A stretch of DNA of 64,000 nt, from NCBI RefSeq assembly GCF_000711245.1, contig NZ_JOMH01000001.1, forward strand, positions 3,032,830-3,096,829, read 5' to 3'. This DNA is from Polycyclovorans algicola TG408. GTDB taxonomy: Bacteria; Pseudomonadota; Gammaproteobacteria; Nevskiales; Nevskiaceae. Shown one piece after another: positions 34,620 through 44,989 of the stretch; the first letter of the stretch is position 1; each line of letters starts with the position of its first letter. The notes under the pieces are model-generated. The model searched no databases. It had not been told where the DNA came from and saw only the letters and a list, made by a program, of their open reading frames with translations. The translations under genes and the position numbers were made by a program.

Positions 34620-35968
34620 CATGGTTTCGATGGCGTATCGGTGGACGTTGCGGTGATCCTGGCGTCATGGAATTGCAGCGTCAGCGGGGCATCCAGGCGC
34701 ACCTGCGCCGCGCGCGTCAGCACCGTGCCACCAGCGTCGCGGACCAGCACAAAGCCGCGCGCCAACACGCCGCTCGGCGACAGTGCCTGCAAGGTGCGTT
34801 GCGCCATCTGCCAGCGCTGCTGCTGATGGCGCAGCCCGCGCTGCACGGCCATGTGCAAACGACGATCCAACTCGGCATGACGGGCGATTGCCTCGGCCGT
34901 GCGGGCACGCGGGTCGCGGCGCAGCAAGCGCTGTCTGAGACCCATCAATAATTGGAGCCGCTGTGACTGTGCGCGGCGCTGATGGGCCTCGAGACGCAGC
35001 ACCCACTCATCCAGCCGCTGTGCCAGGGCTTGCAGCCGATGGGTGGGGCGCTGCCGGACCAACTGGGCCGATAAACGATCAAGACGCTGGCGCCGCTCCA
35101 TGAGCCCACGCGAGGTGGTCAGCGCCAGACGCTCGGTCAACCGCCGCAGCCCCAGTCTGATCTCGAGCTGATCGGGCACAGCGCGCTCGGCTGCACCTGT
35201 CGGTGTCGGTGCGCGCAAATCGGCCGCCAGATCCACCAGCGTCGTGTCGGTTTCGTGACCCACGCCGGTGATGACCGGCACTGCGCAGGCGCGAACCGCC
35301 CGCACCACCTCGGCCTCGTTGAAGGCCCACAAGTCTTCGATGGAACCGCCGCCACGGACCAGCAACAGCACATCCGCCCGGGCGCCCCAACGCGCGTCGC
35401 GCAGCGCCGCAGCAATGGCCGGCGCAGCTCCCTCGCCTTGCACCAGCACCGGAACCAAGATGACGGGCACCAGCGGAAACCGACGCGCCAGCGTGGTCAT
35501 CACATCCTGCACGGCGGCGCCGGTGGCCGAAGTGATCACCCCAATGCGGCGCGGCAGGACGGGAATGGCCCGCTTCAGCACCGGGTCGAACAATCCCTCG
35601 GCCTGCAATTGCGCTTTCAGCGCCTCCAGCGCAGCCAGCTTGGCGCCCAGACCTGCGGGCTCCATGTGCTCGCAGATCAGTTGCAGGTCGCCGCGCGCCG
35701 GATACACGCTGAGCCGCGCCCGCACGCGGACCTGATCGCCATTGTTCGGCACCGGTTTGACCAGCCGGTTGGCGGGCTTGAACATCGCCGCGCGCAACTG
35801 GGCTTCGCCGTCCTTCAGCGTGAAGTACCAGTGGCCGGAAGCGGGGCGCGCAAGGTTGGAGATTTCACCTTCGACCCACACCGTGCCGAAGTTGGATTCG
35901 ATGACGTCGCGCAGCAGGCGGCTCAGTTCGGAAACGGCGTAGACGGTCGGGAGGGAAAGCGGTTGCAT
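34619..35968 (-). CDS. xseA: Exodeoxyribonuclease VII large subunit
   Basis: A 449-residue protein. The N-terminal OB-fold (VYAVSELSRLLRDVIESNFGTVWVEGEISNL, GHWYFTLKDGEAQLRAAMF) binds single-stranded DNA; the catalytic central region contains RRIGVITSATGAAVQDVMTTLARRFP, VLLLVRGGGSIEDLWAFNEAEVVRA, and VPVITGVGHETDTTLVDLAADLRAPTPTGAAE; a coiled coil (to residue ~400) carries the XseB-binding surface, and PSGVLARGFVLVRDAGG closes the protein. ExoVII degrades single-stranded DNA to oligonucleotides. It is divergent from guaB across 36 bp. xseB is not in the window. Confidence 0.95.
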   Translation of the reverse strand: MQPLSLPTVYAVSELSRLLRDVIESNFGTVWVEGEISNLARPASGHWYFTLKDGEAQLRAAMFKPANRLVKPVPNNGDQVRVRARLSVYPARGDLQLICEHMEPAGLGAKLAALEALKAQLQAEGLFDPVLKRAIPVLPRRIGVITSATGAAVQDVMTTLARRFPLVPVILVPVLVQGEGAAPAIAAALRDARWGARADVLLLVRGGGSIEDLWAFNEAEVVRAVRACAVPVITGVGHETDTTLVDLAADLRAPTPTGAAERAVPDQLEIRLGLRRLTERLALTTSRGLMERRQRLDRLSAQLVRQRPTHRLQALAQRLDEWVLRLEAHQRRAQSQRLQLLMGLRQRLLRRDPRARTAEAIARHAELDRRLHMAVQRGLRHQQQRWQMAQRTLQALSPSGVLARGFVLVRDAGGTVLTRAAQVRLDAPLTLQFHDARITATSTDTPSKP

Positions 35969-35973
35969 CCCCT

Positions 35974-35979
35974 ATAATA
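35974..35979 (+). promoter_or_regulatory. -10 box of guaB
   Basis: A perfect TATAAT lies 25 bases before the guaB ATG, giving a leader of about 18 nt. No matching TTGACA is seen at 16-18 bp upstream, where the xseA start codon lies. Confidence 0.6.
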
Positions 35980-35980
35980 A

Positions 35981-37477
<1,497 letters not shown>

Positions 37478-37559
37478 CGCCTGATTCCTTCAAGTCGATG
37501 CATGCCAGAACAGCGCGCTTGATCGTCACGCCTCCTCATCACGTCGGCCCGTCGAAACA

Positions 37560-39131
37560 ATGAACATCCACGCCCACCGCATCCTGATTCTGGATTTCGG
37601 CTCGCAGGTCACCCAGCTCATCGCCCGCCGCGTCCGCGAAGCCGGCGTGTACTGCGAACTGATGCCGTGGGACGTGGGCGACGCCGCCATCCGCGAGTTC
37701 GCGCCCAAGGGCATCATCCTGTCCGGCGGGCCGGAGTCGGTGACGGCAGCGGGCAGCCCGCGCGCCAGCGATGCCGTGTGGTCGCTGGGCGTGCCGGTGC
37801 TGGGCATCTGCTACGGCATGCAGACCATGGCCGAACAACTGGGCGGCAAGGTCGCGCCCGGTACGGTGCACGAATTCGGCTTCGCGCAGGTGCGGGCGCG
37901 CGGCCATTCCAAACTGTTTGACGGCATCGAAGACCATCGCACCGCCGAGGGCCACGGCCTGCTTGACGTGTGGATGAGCCACGGCGACTACGTGTGTGAA
38001 TTGCCGCCCGGGTTCAGCCGCATCGGCAACACCGGCGACCTTGAAATTGCCGCCATGGGCGATGAATCGCGCGGCTACTTCGGTCTTCAGTTCCACCCCG
38101 AAGTCACCCACACCAAGCAGGGCCAGGCGATCCTGTCGCGCTTCGTGCACGTTATCTGCGGCTGCGGCCGCGAATGGACACCGGCCAACATCGTCAGCGA
38201 CGCGGTCGCCAAAGTGCGTGAGCAAGTCGGCAGCCGCAAGGTGTTGCTGGGCCTCTCGGGTGGGGTTGATTCCAGCGTCGTTGCCGCCCTGCTGCACGAG
38301 GCCATTGGCGACCAGTTGACCTGCGTGTTTGTCGACAACGGCCTGCTGCGCCTCAACGAAGGCGATCAGGTGATGAAGGTGTTTGCCGAACACCTGGGTG
38401 TGAAAGTCATCCGCGCTGATGCGCAGGATCAGTTCATGGACGCACTGGCCGGCATCGACGACCCCGAGGCCAAGCGCAAGGTGATTGGCGGCGCGTTCAT
38501 CGACGTGTTCGAGGCCGAAGCCAACAAGCTCACCGACGTCGACTTTCTGGCCCAAGGCACGATCTACCCCGACGTGATCGAGAGTGCGGGTGCGAAGACC
38601 GGCAAGGCCCACGTCATCAAGAGTCATCACAACGTCGGCGGCCTGCCTGCGCACATGCGCATGCAACTGGTCGAGCCGTTGCGCGAACTGTTCAAGGACG
38701 AAGTGCGCAAGATCGGCCTCGAACTGGGCCTGCCGCGCGACATGGTGATGCGCCACCCCTTCCCCGGCCCCGGCCTGGGCGTGCGCATCCTCGGTGAAGT
38801 AACCCGCGCCGCCGCAGACACCCTGCGCCGTGCCGACGCCATCTTCATCGAAGAATTGCGCAAGGCCGACTGGTACGACCGCGTCAGCCAGGCCTTTGCC
38901 GTGTTCCTGCCGGTGAAAAGCGTCGGTGTCACCGGCGACGGCCGCCGCCATGCCCCGGTCATCGCCCTGCGCGCCGTCGAAACCATCGACTTCATGACCG
39001 CCCACTGGGCCCACCTGCCCTACGAACTGCTGGACGTCTGCTCGCGCCGCATCGTCAACGAAGTGCCCAACATCTCCCGCGTCGTCTACGACATCTCCGG
39101 CAAACCACCTGCAACGATTGAATGGGAGTAG
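37560..39131 (+). CDS. guaA: GMP synthase (glutamine-hydrolysing)
   Basis: A 523-residue two-domain enzyme that aminates XMP to GMP. The class I glutaminase domain has C84 ([16 protein letters not shown]) and the His-Glu pair in [15 protein letters not shown]. The ATP-pyrophosphatase domain begins near residue 210, with the P-loop [17 protein letters not shown]. The dimerisation domain ends with [14 protein letters not shown], the standard C-terminus. guaB upstream and guaA form the usual guaBA operon. Two REP-like hairpins begin at the stop codon. Confidence 0.97.
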   Translation: MNIHAHRILILDFGSQVTQLIARRVREAGVYCELMPWDVGDAAIREFAPKGIILSGGPESVTAAGSPRASDAVWSLGVPVLGICYGMQTMAEQLGGKVAPGTVHEFGFAQVRARGHSKLFDGIEDHRTAEGHGLLDVWMSHGDYVCELPPGFSRIGNTGDLEIAAMGDESRGYFGLQFHPEVTHTKQGQAILSRFVHVICGCGREWTPANIVSDAVAKVREQVGSRKVLLGLSGGVDSSVVAALLHEAIGDQLTCVFVDNGLLRLNEGDQVMKVFAEHLGVKVIRADAQDQFMDALAGIDDPEAKRKVIGGAFIDVFEAEANKLTDVDFLAQGTIYPDVIESAGAKTGKAHVIKSHHNVGGLPAHMRMQLVEPLRELFKDEVRKIGLELGLPRDMVMRHPFPGPGLGVRILGEVTRAAADTLRRADAIFIEELRKADWYDRVSQAFAVFLPVKSVGVTGDGRRHAPVIALRAVETIDFMTAHWAHLPYELLDVCSRRIVNEVPNISRVVYDISGKPPATIEWE

Positions 39132-39184
39132 CGCCGCGACCCACCCGTCGAGGGACCCGCGCAGCGGGATCGACGGCAAGGGGC
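39131..39184. repeat. REP-like hairpin repeat, copy 1
   Basis: Begins GCGCCGCGACCCACC. Arms CCGTCGA (39145-39151) and TCGACGG (39170-39176) enclose an inner CCCG/CGGG stem with loop. Shares about 40 of 54 positions with copy 2. Confidence 0.7.
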
Positions 39185-39260
39185 GTGGCGCGATCAGGAG
39201 TTCAGGAACGATCAACCCGTGCTGCTCATTTCCAACCGCGCCAACAAAGTTGGGGATGCA

Positions 39261-39315
39261 GCGCCGCGAGCTACCTGCCGAGGGGCCCCACGGAGTGGGG
39301 ATCGGCAGCAAGGCG
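39261..39315. repeat. REP-like hairpin repeat, copy 2
   Basis: Begins GCGCCGCGAGCTACC. Arms CTGCCGA (39275-39281) and TCGGCAG (39302-39308) enclose CCCCA/TGGGG. Base changes relative to copy 1 are compensated in the opposite arm, so the hairpin, not just the sequence, is kept. The rest of the 255-bp gap after guaA shows nothing I can name. Confidence 0.7.
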
Positions 39316-39386
39316 AGTCGACACAATTGGGAGATGTGGGCCTATCCGATGACTGGGTACACAGCTGCCGTCGACGGTGGTCTGGA

Positions 39387-40634
39387 TCACAGCGCCAGCG
39401 CCCGCCTGAGATCATCGTGTTCGAACGCGCTGGCCATCCGGACAATCTCGGTGGGGCGGGCACCTGCCGCTTTGGCGGTTTCGCGCCACGTTGCGGTCAC
39501 GGTTGCGACCTCTTTGATGATTGCGCGGGCCTGCAGCAGTGTGAGGCCGAAGAACGACGAAGCCGCCTCAAGCAGGTCGAGCGAACAGGTGCCCTCGTCC
39601 AAGTCGATGTTGGTTGTCAGCACACGCGCCTTGAGATCGGTGGGGACAGGGTTAAGGTCATAGGCGGGAGAAAGCGACCATCCCGCCTTGCCGAGCCAAA
39701 GGAAACCATGGTTGCGAAGGTGATCATCGACATTGGAAATCAGTACGTTAAAGACCACCCGCCGATAGAGAGCATGGGCATCGGTCTTCCCCTGCGCGCC
39801 ATGTTGCGCAAGCGCGTCGACGATTTCCGGGTAGCTGCCGCGCTCACCGTCCTTGGCGCCCATCATCGCCATCGCTGACAGGAAAGGAATGCGGATCGCG
39901 CCGGAACGATCAAAGCGCCGCGACAGCATCACCGCCTTGCCGGCTACCTGAATCAGCTCATGGTGCGGCGTGGTGATGCCGGCCTGCTCGGCCAGCCGCA
40001 GCGCAATCTCCTCCCAGGTTTCCATGCTGTAGTCGTCGGTCTCCTTCGGAAACTTGGCGATGGAGAGGTGTCCGTGCTGGTCGATGACCGACGCTTTCGG
40101 CCGCGCGCCGCCAAGCGAGGAGCCGGGTGCGAGGATGAGTTGTAGGTCCTCGTCCGTTTCCTCGTCGCGGAGGATCCGTTCGGTGATCTGGAGCAACCGC
40201 CCGAGTTCGATCAGAGCGGGGACGCCGGCGCGCATAGGCGCCTGAAACATCTCGTCGCCGGACCAGCGGAATCTGAGGGCGCCCAGGCGGGTCTCGTCGG
40301 CGACGCCGAGCAGGTAGTCGCTTTCCGTAAGGGTGCGAACGGCGCGGCCTTCGCGTTCGGCAAGACGGCGCTCGGCCCGTTGCATCAGACGGCGCCCCCA
40401 TGTGTCGGGCGCTGAGTCTCCGATGGAACCAAAAACCGCCAGTCCGGCTGGAGGTGCAAAGGCACCGCGGGTCAGGGCAAGGGCAGGCTCAAGCGAGAAC
40501 CGGTCGGGATCGACGCGCCACGCGCCGTCGTACTCGAAAAGGATCGTCTCGGCGCCTCGAACACGATTGCTCCTCGCCAGTCCAATGGGGCGCGTGCGGC
40601 CGTCCAGGTCGATATGGACCTCGAAGTCAGACAT
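39387..40634 (-). CDS. hipA: HipA-type serine/threonine kinase toxin
   Basis: A 415-residue HipA. The N-terminal subdomain starts MSDFEVHIDLDGRTRPIGLA; the P-loop GSSLGGARPK is at 171-180 and includes the serine that HipA proteins autophosphorylate; catalytic D303 is in ISNVDDHLRNHGFLW and the metal-binding D326 in SPAYDLNPVP. HipA phosphorylates a translation factor (GltX in E. coli) and puts cells into dormancy. The start at 40634, overlapping hipB by eight bases, is used rather than a longer frame from 41030 that merely reads through hipB in another phase. The target may differ from that of E. coli HipA. Confidence 0.93.
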   Translation of the reverse strand: MSDFEVHIDLDGRTRPIGLARSNRVRGAETILFEYDGAWRVDPDRFSLEPALALTRGAFAPPAGLAVFGSIGDSAPDTWGRRLMQRAERRLAEREGRAVRTLTESDYLLGVADETRLGALRFRWSGDEMFQAPMRAGVPALIELGRLLQITERILRDEETDEDLQLILAPGSSLGGARPKASVIDQHGHLSIAKFPKETDDYSMETWEEIALRLAEQAGITTPHHELIQVAGKAVMLSRRFDRSGAIRIPFLSAMAMMGAKDGERGSYPEIVDALAQHGAQGKTDAHALYRRVVFNVLISNVDDHLRNHGFLWLGKAGWSLSPAYDLNPVPTDLKARVLTTNIDLDEGTCSLDLLEAASSFFGLTLLQARAIIKEVATVTATWRETAKAAGARPTEIVRMASAFEHDDLRRALAL

Positions 40635-40962
40635 CGCGAGTTGATCCGGCTGTTCGCTTGAGATGGACGTGCTTGGGCAGTTCCGCACTGGCGAGCGCCT
40701 GTCCAACCAGGTCGTTGCCGATGTCGGCGATCTCGCCCAGGCCGTCGAGCAGGCCCAGCGCCTGAAGGACGCCCGCATAAATGCCGATGCTGACATTGGT
40801 GTCCCCGGCCTCGACCTTTTGCAGGGTCGAGCGGGATGTGAAGGCACGCTCCGCGACGACGGCCATGGGCAGCCGCCGACGCCGACGGGCATCGTGGATG
40901 TCCGCACCCAACTTGCGTAGGGCGCGCCGCACAGCGGCGGGAGGATTGTGTGGTGTAGGCAT
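40627..40962 (-). CDS. hipB: HipB-type antitoxin, XRE helix-turn-helix
   Basis: A 111-residue DNA-binding antitoxin. The XRE helix-turn-helix is LGADIHDARRRRRLPMAVVAERAFTSRSTLQKVEAGDTNVSIGIYAGVLQALGL (residues ~18-72). The C-terminal tail (AELPKHVHLKRTAGSTRDV) would contact HipA. The product neutralises the kinase encoded next door by locking it in an open state and represses the operon. The gene overlaps hipA by eight bases with antitoxin first. An inverted repeat suitable for its binding is centred 27 bp upstream of the start. Confidence 0.92.
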   Translation of the reverse strand: MPTPHNPPAAVRRALRKLGADIHDARRRRRLPMAVVAERAFTSRSTLQKVEAGDTNVSIGIYAGVLQALGLLDGLGEIADIGNDLVGQALASAELPKHVHLKRTAGSTRDV

Positions 40963-40970
40963 CTTGAAAT

Positions 40971-41007
40971 CTTCGCACTACAAATTAGCCAAGTATGTAG
41001 CACGAAG
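40971..41007. promoter_or_regulatory. Candidate HipB operator
   Basis: Arms CTTCGCACTACA (40971-40982) and TGTAGCACGAAG (40996-41007) are inverted, matching at 10 of 12 positions around a 13-base AT-rich spacer, 9 bp before the hipB start. The rest of the gap to btuF (41008-41229) has no clear feature and no cobalamin-riboswitch box. Confidence 0.6.
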
Positions 41008-41229
41008 CTTACAACGTTACTAACTGTCACGCGATGTTGATCCCATTAAGACAGGACGGCGGGGCGGGCCCGTAACGCTATAAATCCGGGAAGCGGAATG
41101 GCGGACGGCTTAGAGGCGGCGAAATACATGAGCATTTCGAGCACCGCGGGGACACGAAATGACGAGCGCAGTCGTTTTGCAGAGGTTCCCTAGCCTCGTG
41201 AGGACGCCGCAACATTCACAATAACGCCC

Positions 41230-42144
41230 ATGACCCGCGCTTTCCGACACGCCCGCCTGCTCGTCACGCTGACGACCTGCCTGCTGCTCACGCCCGCCAT
41301 TGCGGCCGATACCACCCGCACCGTCACCGACGACCGTGACCGCAAGGTCAGCCTGGCCGCGCCTGCCCAGCGCATCGTTGCACTGGCGCCGCACATCACC
41401 GAGAACCTGTTCGCCATCGGCGCCGGCGCCCAACTGGTCGGCACCGTGAGTTACAGCGACTATCCCAACGCGGCGGAGGCGGTGCCGCGCATCGGCAACC
41501 ACGGGTCGCTGGACATGGAAAAGATCATCGCCCTCAAGCCGGACCTGATCCTCTCGTGGGTCAGCACCGGCAACCGCAAGCAGGCCGAGCGACTCGAGGC
41601 GATGGGCATGACGGTCTATTACTCCGACAGTCATACCTTTGAACAACTGGCCAGCACTTTTGAGCGCATCGGCCACCTCACTGGTCGTGATGACGAGGCC
41701 AAGGCGCTGGCGGAAGGCTTTCGCGCGCGCATTGCGACGCTTGGGGCGCGCCATGCCGACGCCGAGCCGGTGACCGTGTTCTATCAGGTCTGGGACCAAC
41801 CGCTGATGACAGTCAGCGACCGGCACCTGATCGCCAAGGCGATTCGTCTGTGCGGCGGCGTCAACATCTTCGGCGACATGGACACGCTGATCCCGCGCAT
41901 CAGTGTCGAAAACGTGCTCGCGCTGGACCCGGACGTGATCATCGCCGGCGGCATGGGCGAGGCCAACCACGACTGGCTCAATGCCTGGAAGCGATGGCCC
42001 GAGTTGCGCGCCGTCGGTGACGAACAACTGCGCTTCATCCCGCCTTCGTTGCTGCAACGTCACACCCCGCGCTTTCTGGAAGGCGCTTCGATGCTCTGCG
42101 ACGCCCTGGCGCAGACGCGGCAGCAGCGGTCCACGTCGCAGTGA
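41230..42144 (+). CDS. btuF: Periplasmic cobalamin/siderophore-binding protein (BtuF-like)
   Basis: A 304-residue class III solute-binding protein. It has a signal peptide (MTRAFRHARLLVTLTTCLLLTPAIAA), the RIVALAPHITENLFAIGAGAQLVGTVSYSDYPNAAEAVPRIGNHGSLDMEKIIALKPDLIL lobe, and the VFYQVWDQPLMTVSDRHLIAKAIRLCGGVNIFGD segment, which is characteristic of BtuF-type cobalamin binders. The fold has a rigid connecting helix between lobes, as in all vitamin B12, haem and iron-siderophore receptors. It is first of an overlapping three-gene importer operon (GTGA overlap with btuC). Because a Fur-boxed siderophore receptor lies 2.8 kb downstream, an iron-siderophore ligand cannot be ruled out. Confidence 0.85.
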   Translation: MTRAFRHARLLVTLTTCLLLTPAIAADTTRTVTDDRDRKVSLAAPAQRIVALAPHITENLFAIGAGAQLVGTVSYSDYPNAAEAVPRIGNHGSLDMEKIIALKPDLILSWVSTGNRKQAERLEAMGMTVYYSDSHTFEQLASTFERIGHLTGRDDEAKALAEGFRARIATLGARHADAEPVTVFYQVWDQPLMTVSDRHLIAKAIRLCGGVNIFGDMDTLIPRISVENVLALDPDVIIAGGMGEANHDWLNAWKRWPELRAVGDEQLRFIPPSLLQRHTPRFLEGASMLCDALAQTRQQRSTSQ

Positions 42145-43112
42145 GTCGGCCTTGGGTCGTGCTGGCCGTGCTGCTCCCTGTGGCGTTGTTGGCGCTGGTG
42201 GTGGGCGTCGCCATCGGCAGCGTCACCATTGCCCCAACCGAGCTCTGGGCGGTGCTGCGCGGCGACGGGGCGGCGCTGCACAAGACGCTGCTGTTTGACC
42301 TGCGACTGCCGCGCGCGCTGTCGGCGTTCGCTGTCGGCGGGCTGTTGGCCGTGGCCGGGGCGCTGATGCAGATTCTGCTGCGTAACCCGCTGGCCGACCC
42401 GTATGTGCTCGGTTTGTCGGGCGGCGCGTCGGTGGGCGCCCTCAGCGCCATGTTGGCAGGCGCGGGCGTAATGCTGGTCGCCGGCGCGGCGTTCGCCGGC
42501 GCGCTGGCTTCCACTTTCGTGGTGTTTGGCATTGCCCACGGCACGGGCAGTTGGTCGCCGGTGCGGTTGCTGCTGACCGGCGTTGTGGTCGCCGCAGGTT
42601 GGGGTGCGGTGGTGAGTTTCATGCTGGCGGTCAGTCCCAGCACCGAGCTGCCGGGCATGCTGTTCTGGCTGATGGGCGACATGGCCCACGCCCGCAATCC
42701 ATGGCCGCCGCTGAGCATTTTGCTGTTGGTGGTGCTGGTGGCCGTGCCGTTCGGCCGTACGCTCAACATTTTGGCGCTGGGTCCGCAGCAGGCCGCTGCT
42801 CTGGGCGTGTCGGTGCGCCGCAGCGAGTGGCTGTTGCACCTGGCCGCTGCGCTGCTGGCCGCCACCGCCGTGACGGTTGCCGGCAGCATCGGCTTTGTCG
42901 GGCTGATCGTGCCGCACATGCTGCGCCTGGTCATCGGCAACGACCAGCGCGTGCTGTTGCCGGCTTCGGCGCTGGTGGGCGGGGTTCTGCTGGTTCTGGC
43001 CGACACGCTGGCTCGCACCCTGATCGCGCCCGAACAACTTCCGGTAGGGGTGATCACCGCGCTGCTCGGCGTGCCGGCGTTCCTGTTTTTACTACAGCGG
43101 AGCCGCGCATGA
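42141..43112 (+). CDS. btuC: FecCD/BtuC-type ABC transporter permease
   Basis: A 323-residue permease with about ten membrane helices. The FecCD family landmarks are VAIGSVTIAPTELWAVLRG, LRLPRALSAFAVGGLLAVAGALMQILLRNPLADPYVLGLSGGASVGAL, the long stretch MLFWLMGDMAHARNPWPP, and [42 protein letters not shown]. The EAA-like coupling loop is the QAAALGVSVRRSEW segment. It dimerises and passes substrate from BtuF to the cytoplasm. The GTG start at 42141 overlaps the btuF stop, and the gene ends inside the btuD start. Confidence 0.93.
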   Translation: MSRPWVVLAVLLPVALLALVVGVAIGSVTIAPTELWAVLRGDGAALHKTLLFDLRLPRALSAFAVGGLLAVAGALMQILLRNPLADPYVLGLSGGASVGALSAMLAGAGVMLVAGAAFAGALASTFVVFGIAHGTGSWSPVRLLLTGVVVAAGWGAVVSFMLAVSPSTELPGMLFWLMGDMAHARNPWPPLSILLLVVLVAVPFGRTLNILALGPQQAAALGVSVRRSEWLLHLAAALLAATAVTVAGSIGFVGLIVPHMLRLVIGNDQRVLLPASALVGGVLLVLADTLARTLIAPEQLPVGVITALLGVPAFLFLLQRSRA

Positions 43113-43891
43113 GCGCCGCGCTGAGCCTGCACGATCTGGTCATCAACATTCCCGGCCGACCCGACGGTCGCGCGCTGGCATTCCCGGTGCAGGCCGGTGA
43201 ACGCTGGGGCGTGCTCGGACCCAACGGCGCCGGCAAAACCACGCTGCTGATGACACTGGCGGGCTTGCGCAGCGCGCGTGGCGGTGAGGTCCGGCTGAAG
43301 GGCGACGCACTGGGCGTCCTGCCCCGCGCTGCCATCGCCCGGCGCGTTGGCGTGGTGTTTCAACAGCACCATGATGGCTTCCCGGCCACCGTCATCGAAA
43401 CCGCGCTGATGGGTCGCCACCCGCACCTGCGGGCCTGGGCCATGGAAGGCGCAGACGATTACGCGCTCGCCACTGCGGCGCTGGCGCGCGTCGACCTGCA
43501 GGACCTGCGTGACCGCTCGGTGCAGACCCTGTCGGGCGGCGAGCGCCAGCGCCTGGCCTTCGCCACCCTGCTGACGCAGGCGCCCGACGTGTTCCTCTTA
43601 GACGAGCCGACCAACCATCTCGATTTACATCACCAGATTGCCCTGCTCGAACTGATCGTCAACGAAACGGCGCGCGGGCATGCGGCCGTCATGGCGATGC
43701 ATGATCTCAACCTCGCCGCGCGCTACTGCAGCCATATTCTGCTGCTGTTTCCCGGCGGCGAAGCCTGCTGGGGGCCCGCCGCCAACATGCTCACGCTGCC
43801 CGCGCTGGAGAGTCTCTACGGTCATCCACTGGCCAGCGGCACGGTCGATGGACTGCCGGTCTTCCTGCCACGATCGGGCCAGCGCCGCTGA
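43109..43891 (+). CDS. btuD: ABC transporter ATP-binding protein (BtuD-like)
   Basis: A 260-residue ATPase for the importer encoded upstream. Walker A GPNGAGKTTLL is at residues ~36-46, Q-loop FQQHHDGFP follows, the ABC signature is LSGGERQRLAFA, Walker B VFLLDEPTNHLDLHHQI, and the switch histidine is in AMHDLNLAARYC. All catalytic elements are intact. The ATG at 43109 overlaps the btuC stop (ATGA); the longer frame from 42551 only reads through btuC in another phase. Confidence 0.93.
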   Translation: MSAALSLHDLVINIPGRPDGRALAFPVQAGERWGVLGPNGAGKTTLLMTLAGLRSARGGEVRLKGDALGVLPRAAIARRVGVVFQQHHDGFPATVIETALMGRHPHLRAWAMEGADDYALATAALARVDLQDLRDRSVQTLSGGERQRLAFATLLTQAPDVFLLDEPTNHLDLHHQIALLELIVNETARGHAAVMAMHDLNLAARYCSHILLLFPGGEACWGPAANMLTLPALESLYGHPLASGTVDGLPVFLPRSGQRR

Positions 43892-43945
43892 CTGAGAGGC
43901 TTCCGACCCGTTGCCGCTCAGCCAGCAGCGCTGGGCATGCTGCCG

Positions 43946-44668
43946 TCAGAACGCAAAATCCTTTTGCAGCGACACCACCGCCTTGGGGTCATCGCGGGTG
44001 CCGGGAAACAGCGGGCCGCCTTCAAGGTCGGTGCCAATGAAGGCCAGCGACAGGGTCAGGCCCTCGTCGATGACACGGCTGGCCGTGAGGCTGTAATCGA
44101 CATACCGGTCACCGTAGAGCGCAATCGCGCCGTTGCCTTCGGTGTAGCCCGCCTGCAGGGCGACGCTGAACAGTTCGCCGACGTCGTGTGACACGGTGGC
44201 GCTGTAATAGTAGGCCTCGCTGCGAGTGGCGAAATAGTCTGGCGAGTAATAAAAATCCAACTGCACCGGGCCGGCATGCAGAGCCAGATAGGCCTCGAGG
44301 GTGTCCAGATTGCGTCGTCCGGGATTGAGCGTCAGGTCTTCCTTGGCTTCGGTCAGAAAGTAATACAGCGCGCCACCTTCAAGAACCACGTGCTCATTGA
44401 AGGTGTGGGCGTAACCGGCATAGACATCAAATTCGCTGCCGCCAAACTGGTTGGCGTTGGCGGCGAACAACCCGCCAAACAGGCCGTTGTCGGCGTGGTG
44501 GTGGACCAGTGCATGCAGCGCCGCACCGCCCTCGGCAACGATGCCGCGATAAACGTATTCGCTCAAGGCGCTGACATAACCGGTGGTGCTGCCGGCCGTG
44601 GCAGCGGGGGCGGACATGAGGCCGGCACACAGGGCGGCGCACCCGCCCAATCGCGTCAGTGAAGTCAC
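43946..44668 (-). CDS. TorF family putative porin (Gcw_chp)
   Basis: A 240-residue outer-membrane protein with a signal peptide (MTSLTRLGGCAALCAGLMSAPAATA). The mature barrel begins STTGYVSALSEYVYRGIVAEGG, the Gcw_chp/TorF hallmark S.Y.YRG, and contains YAGYAHTFNEHVVLEGGALYYFL and LDFYYSPDYFATRSEAYYYSATVSHDVGELFSVALQAGYTEG. It ends VVSLQKDFAF, with a C-terminal Phe for BAM. Family function is not established. It is tail-to-tail with btuD and divergent from the TonB receptor, sharing a 321-bp gap with it. Confidence 0.82.
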   Translation of the reverse strand: MTSLTRLGGCAALCAGLMSAPAATAGSTTGYVSALSEYVYRGIVAEGGAALHALVHHHADNGLFGGLFAANANQFGGSEFDVYAGYAHTFNEHVVLEGGALYYFLTEAKEDLTLNPGRRNLDTLEAYLALHAGPVQLDFYYSPDYFATRSEAYYYSATVSHDVGELFSVALQAGYTEGNGAIALYGDRYVDYSLTASRVIDEGLTLSLAFIGTDLEGGPLFPGTRDDPKAVVSLQKDFAF

Positions 44669-44831
44669 TGGGTTTCTCCTGTTGATTTATGTCGTTATTG
44701 CCCTTGTCGCGCGACTGCGCGAGCGAGCGGCCTGACCATAGATCAAGCAGGAAGCGACCGGCAAGGCACAGCGTTTAAGGCGATGCCCTGATCCGTCTGC
44801 GCAGATGCTGCCCCCGGATGACTTGCACTAC

Positions 44832-44852
44832 GAATAATAATCGTTATCATTC
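44832..44852. promoter_or_regulatory. Fur box
   Basis: AATAATAATCGTTATCATT within this interval closely follows the GATAATGATAATCATTATC consensus. It lies about 140 bp upstream of the TonB receptor start, in the 321-bp gap 44669-44989; nothing else in that gap is recognisable. Iron-dependent repression of the receptor operon is expected. Confidence 0.8.
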
Positions 44853-44989
44853 GCAACTCTGGGATTCCGAGCCATGCCGCCGCATGGCCATTCAGCCAAA
44901 CCCGCCACGCTTTGCGACACGCGTGGTCCGGTCAGCCACCCCACAGGCCACCGTCCGGAATCGGTCGGCCACATCAAGGGACATGACCG

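Noticed and set aside
40635-41030. N-terminal extension of HipA to 547 residues
   Set aside because: The extra 132 residues are hipB read in another phase and have no HipA-like content; the overlap start at 40634 fits the family.
41008-41229. Cobalamin riboswitch before btuF
   Set aside because: No B12-box (GCCACTG) or the conserved CCCCCGCAACTG-type core could be found by eye.
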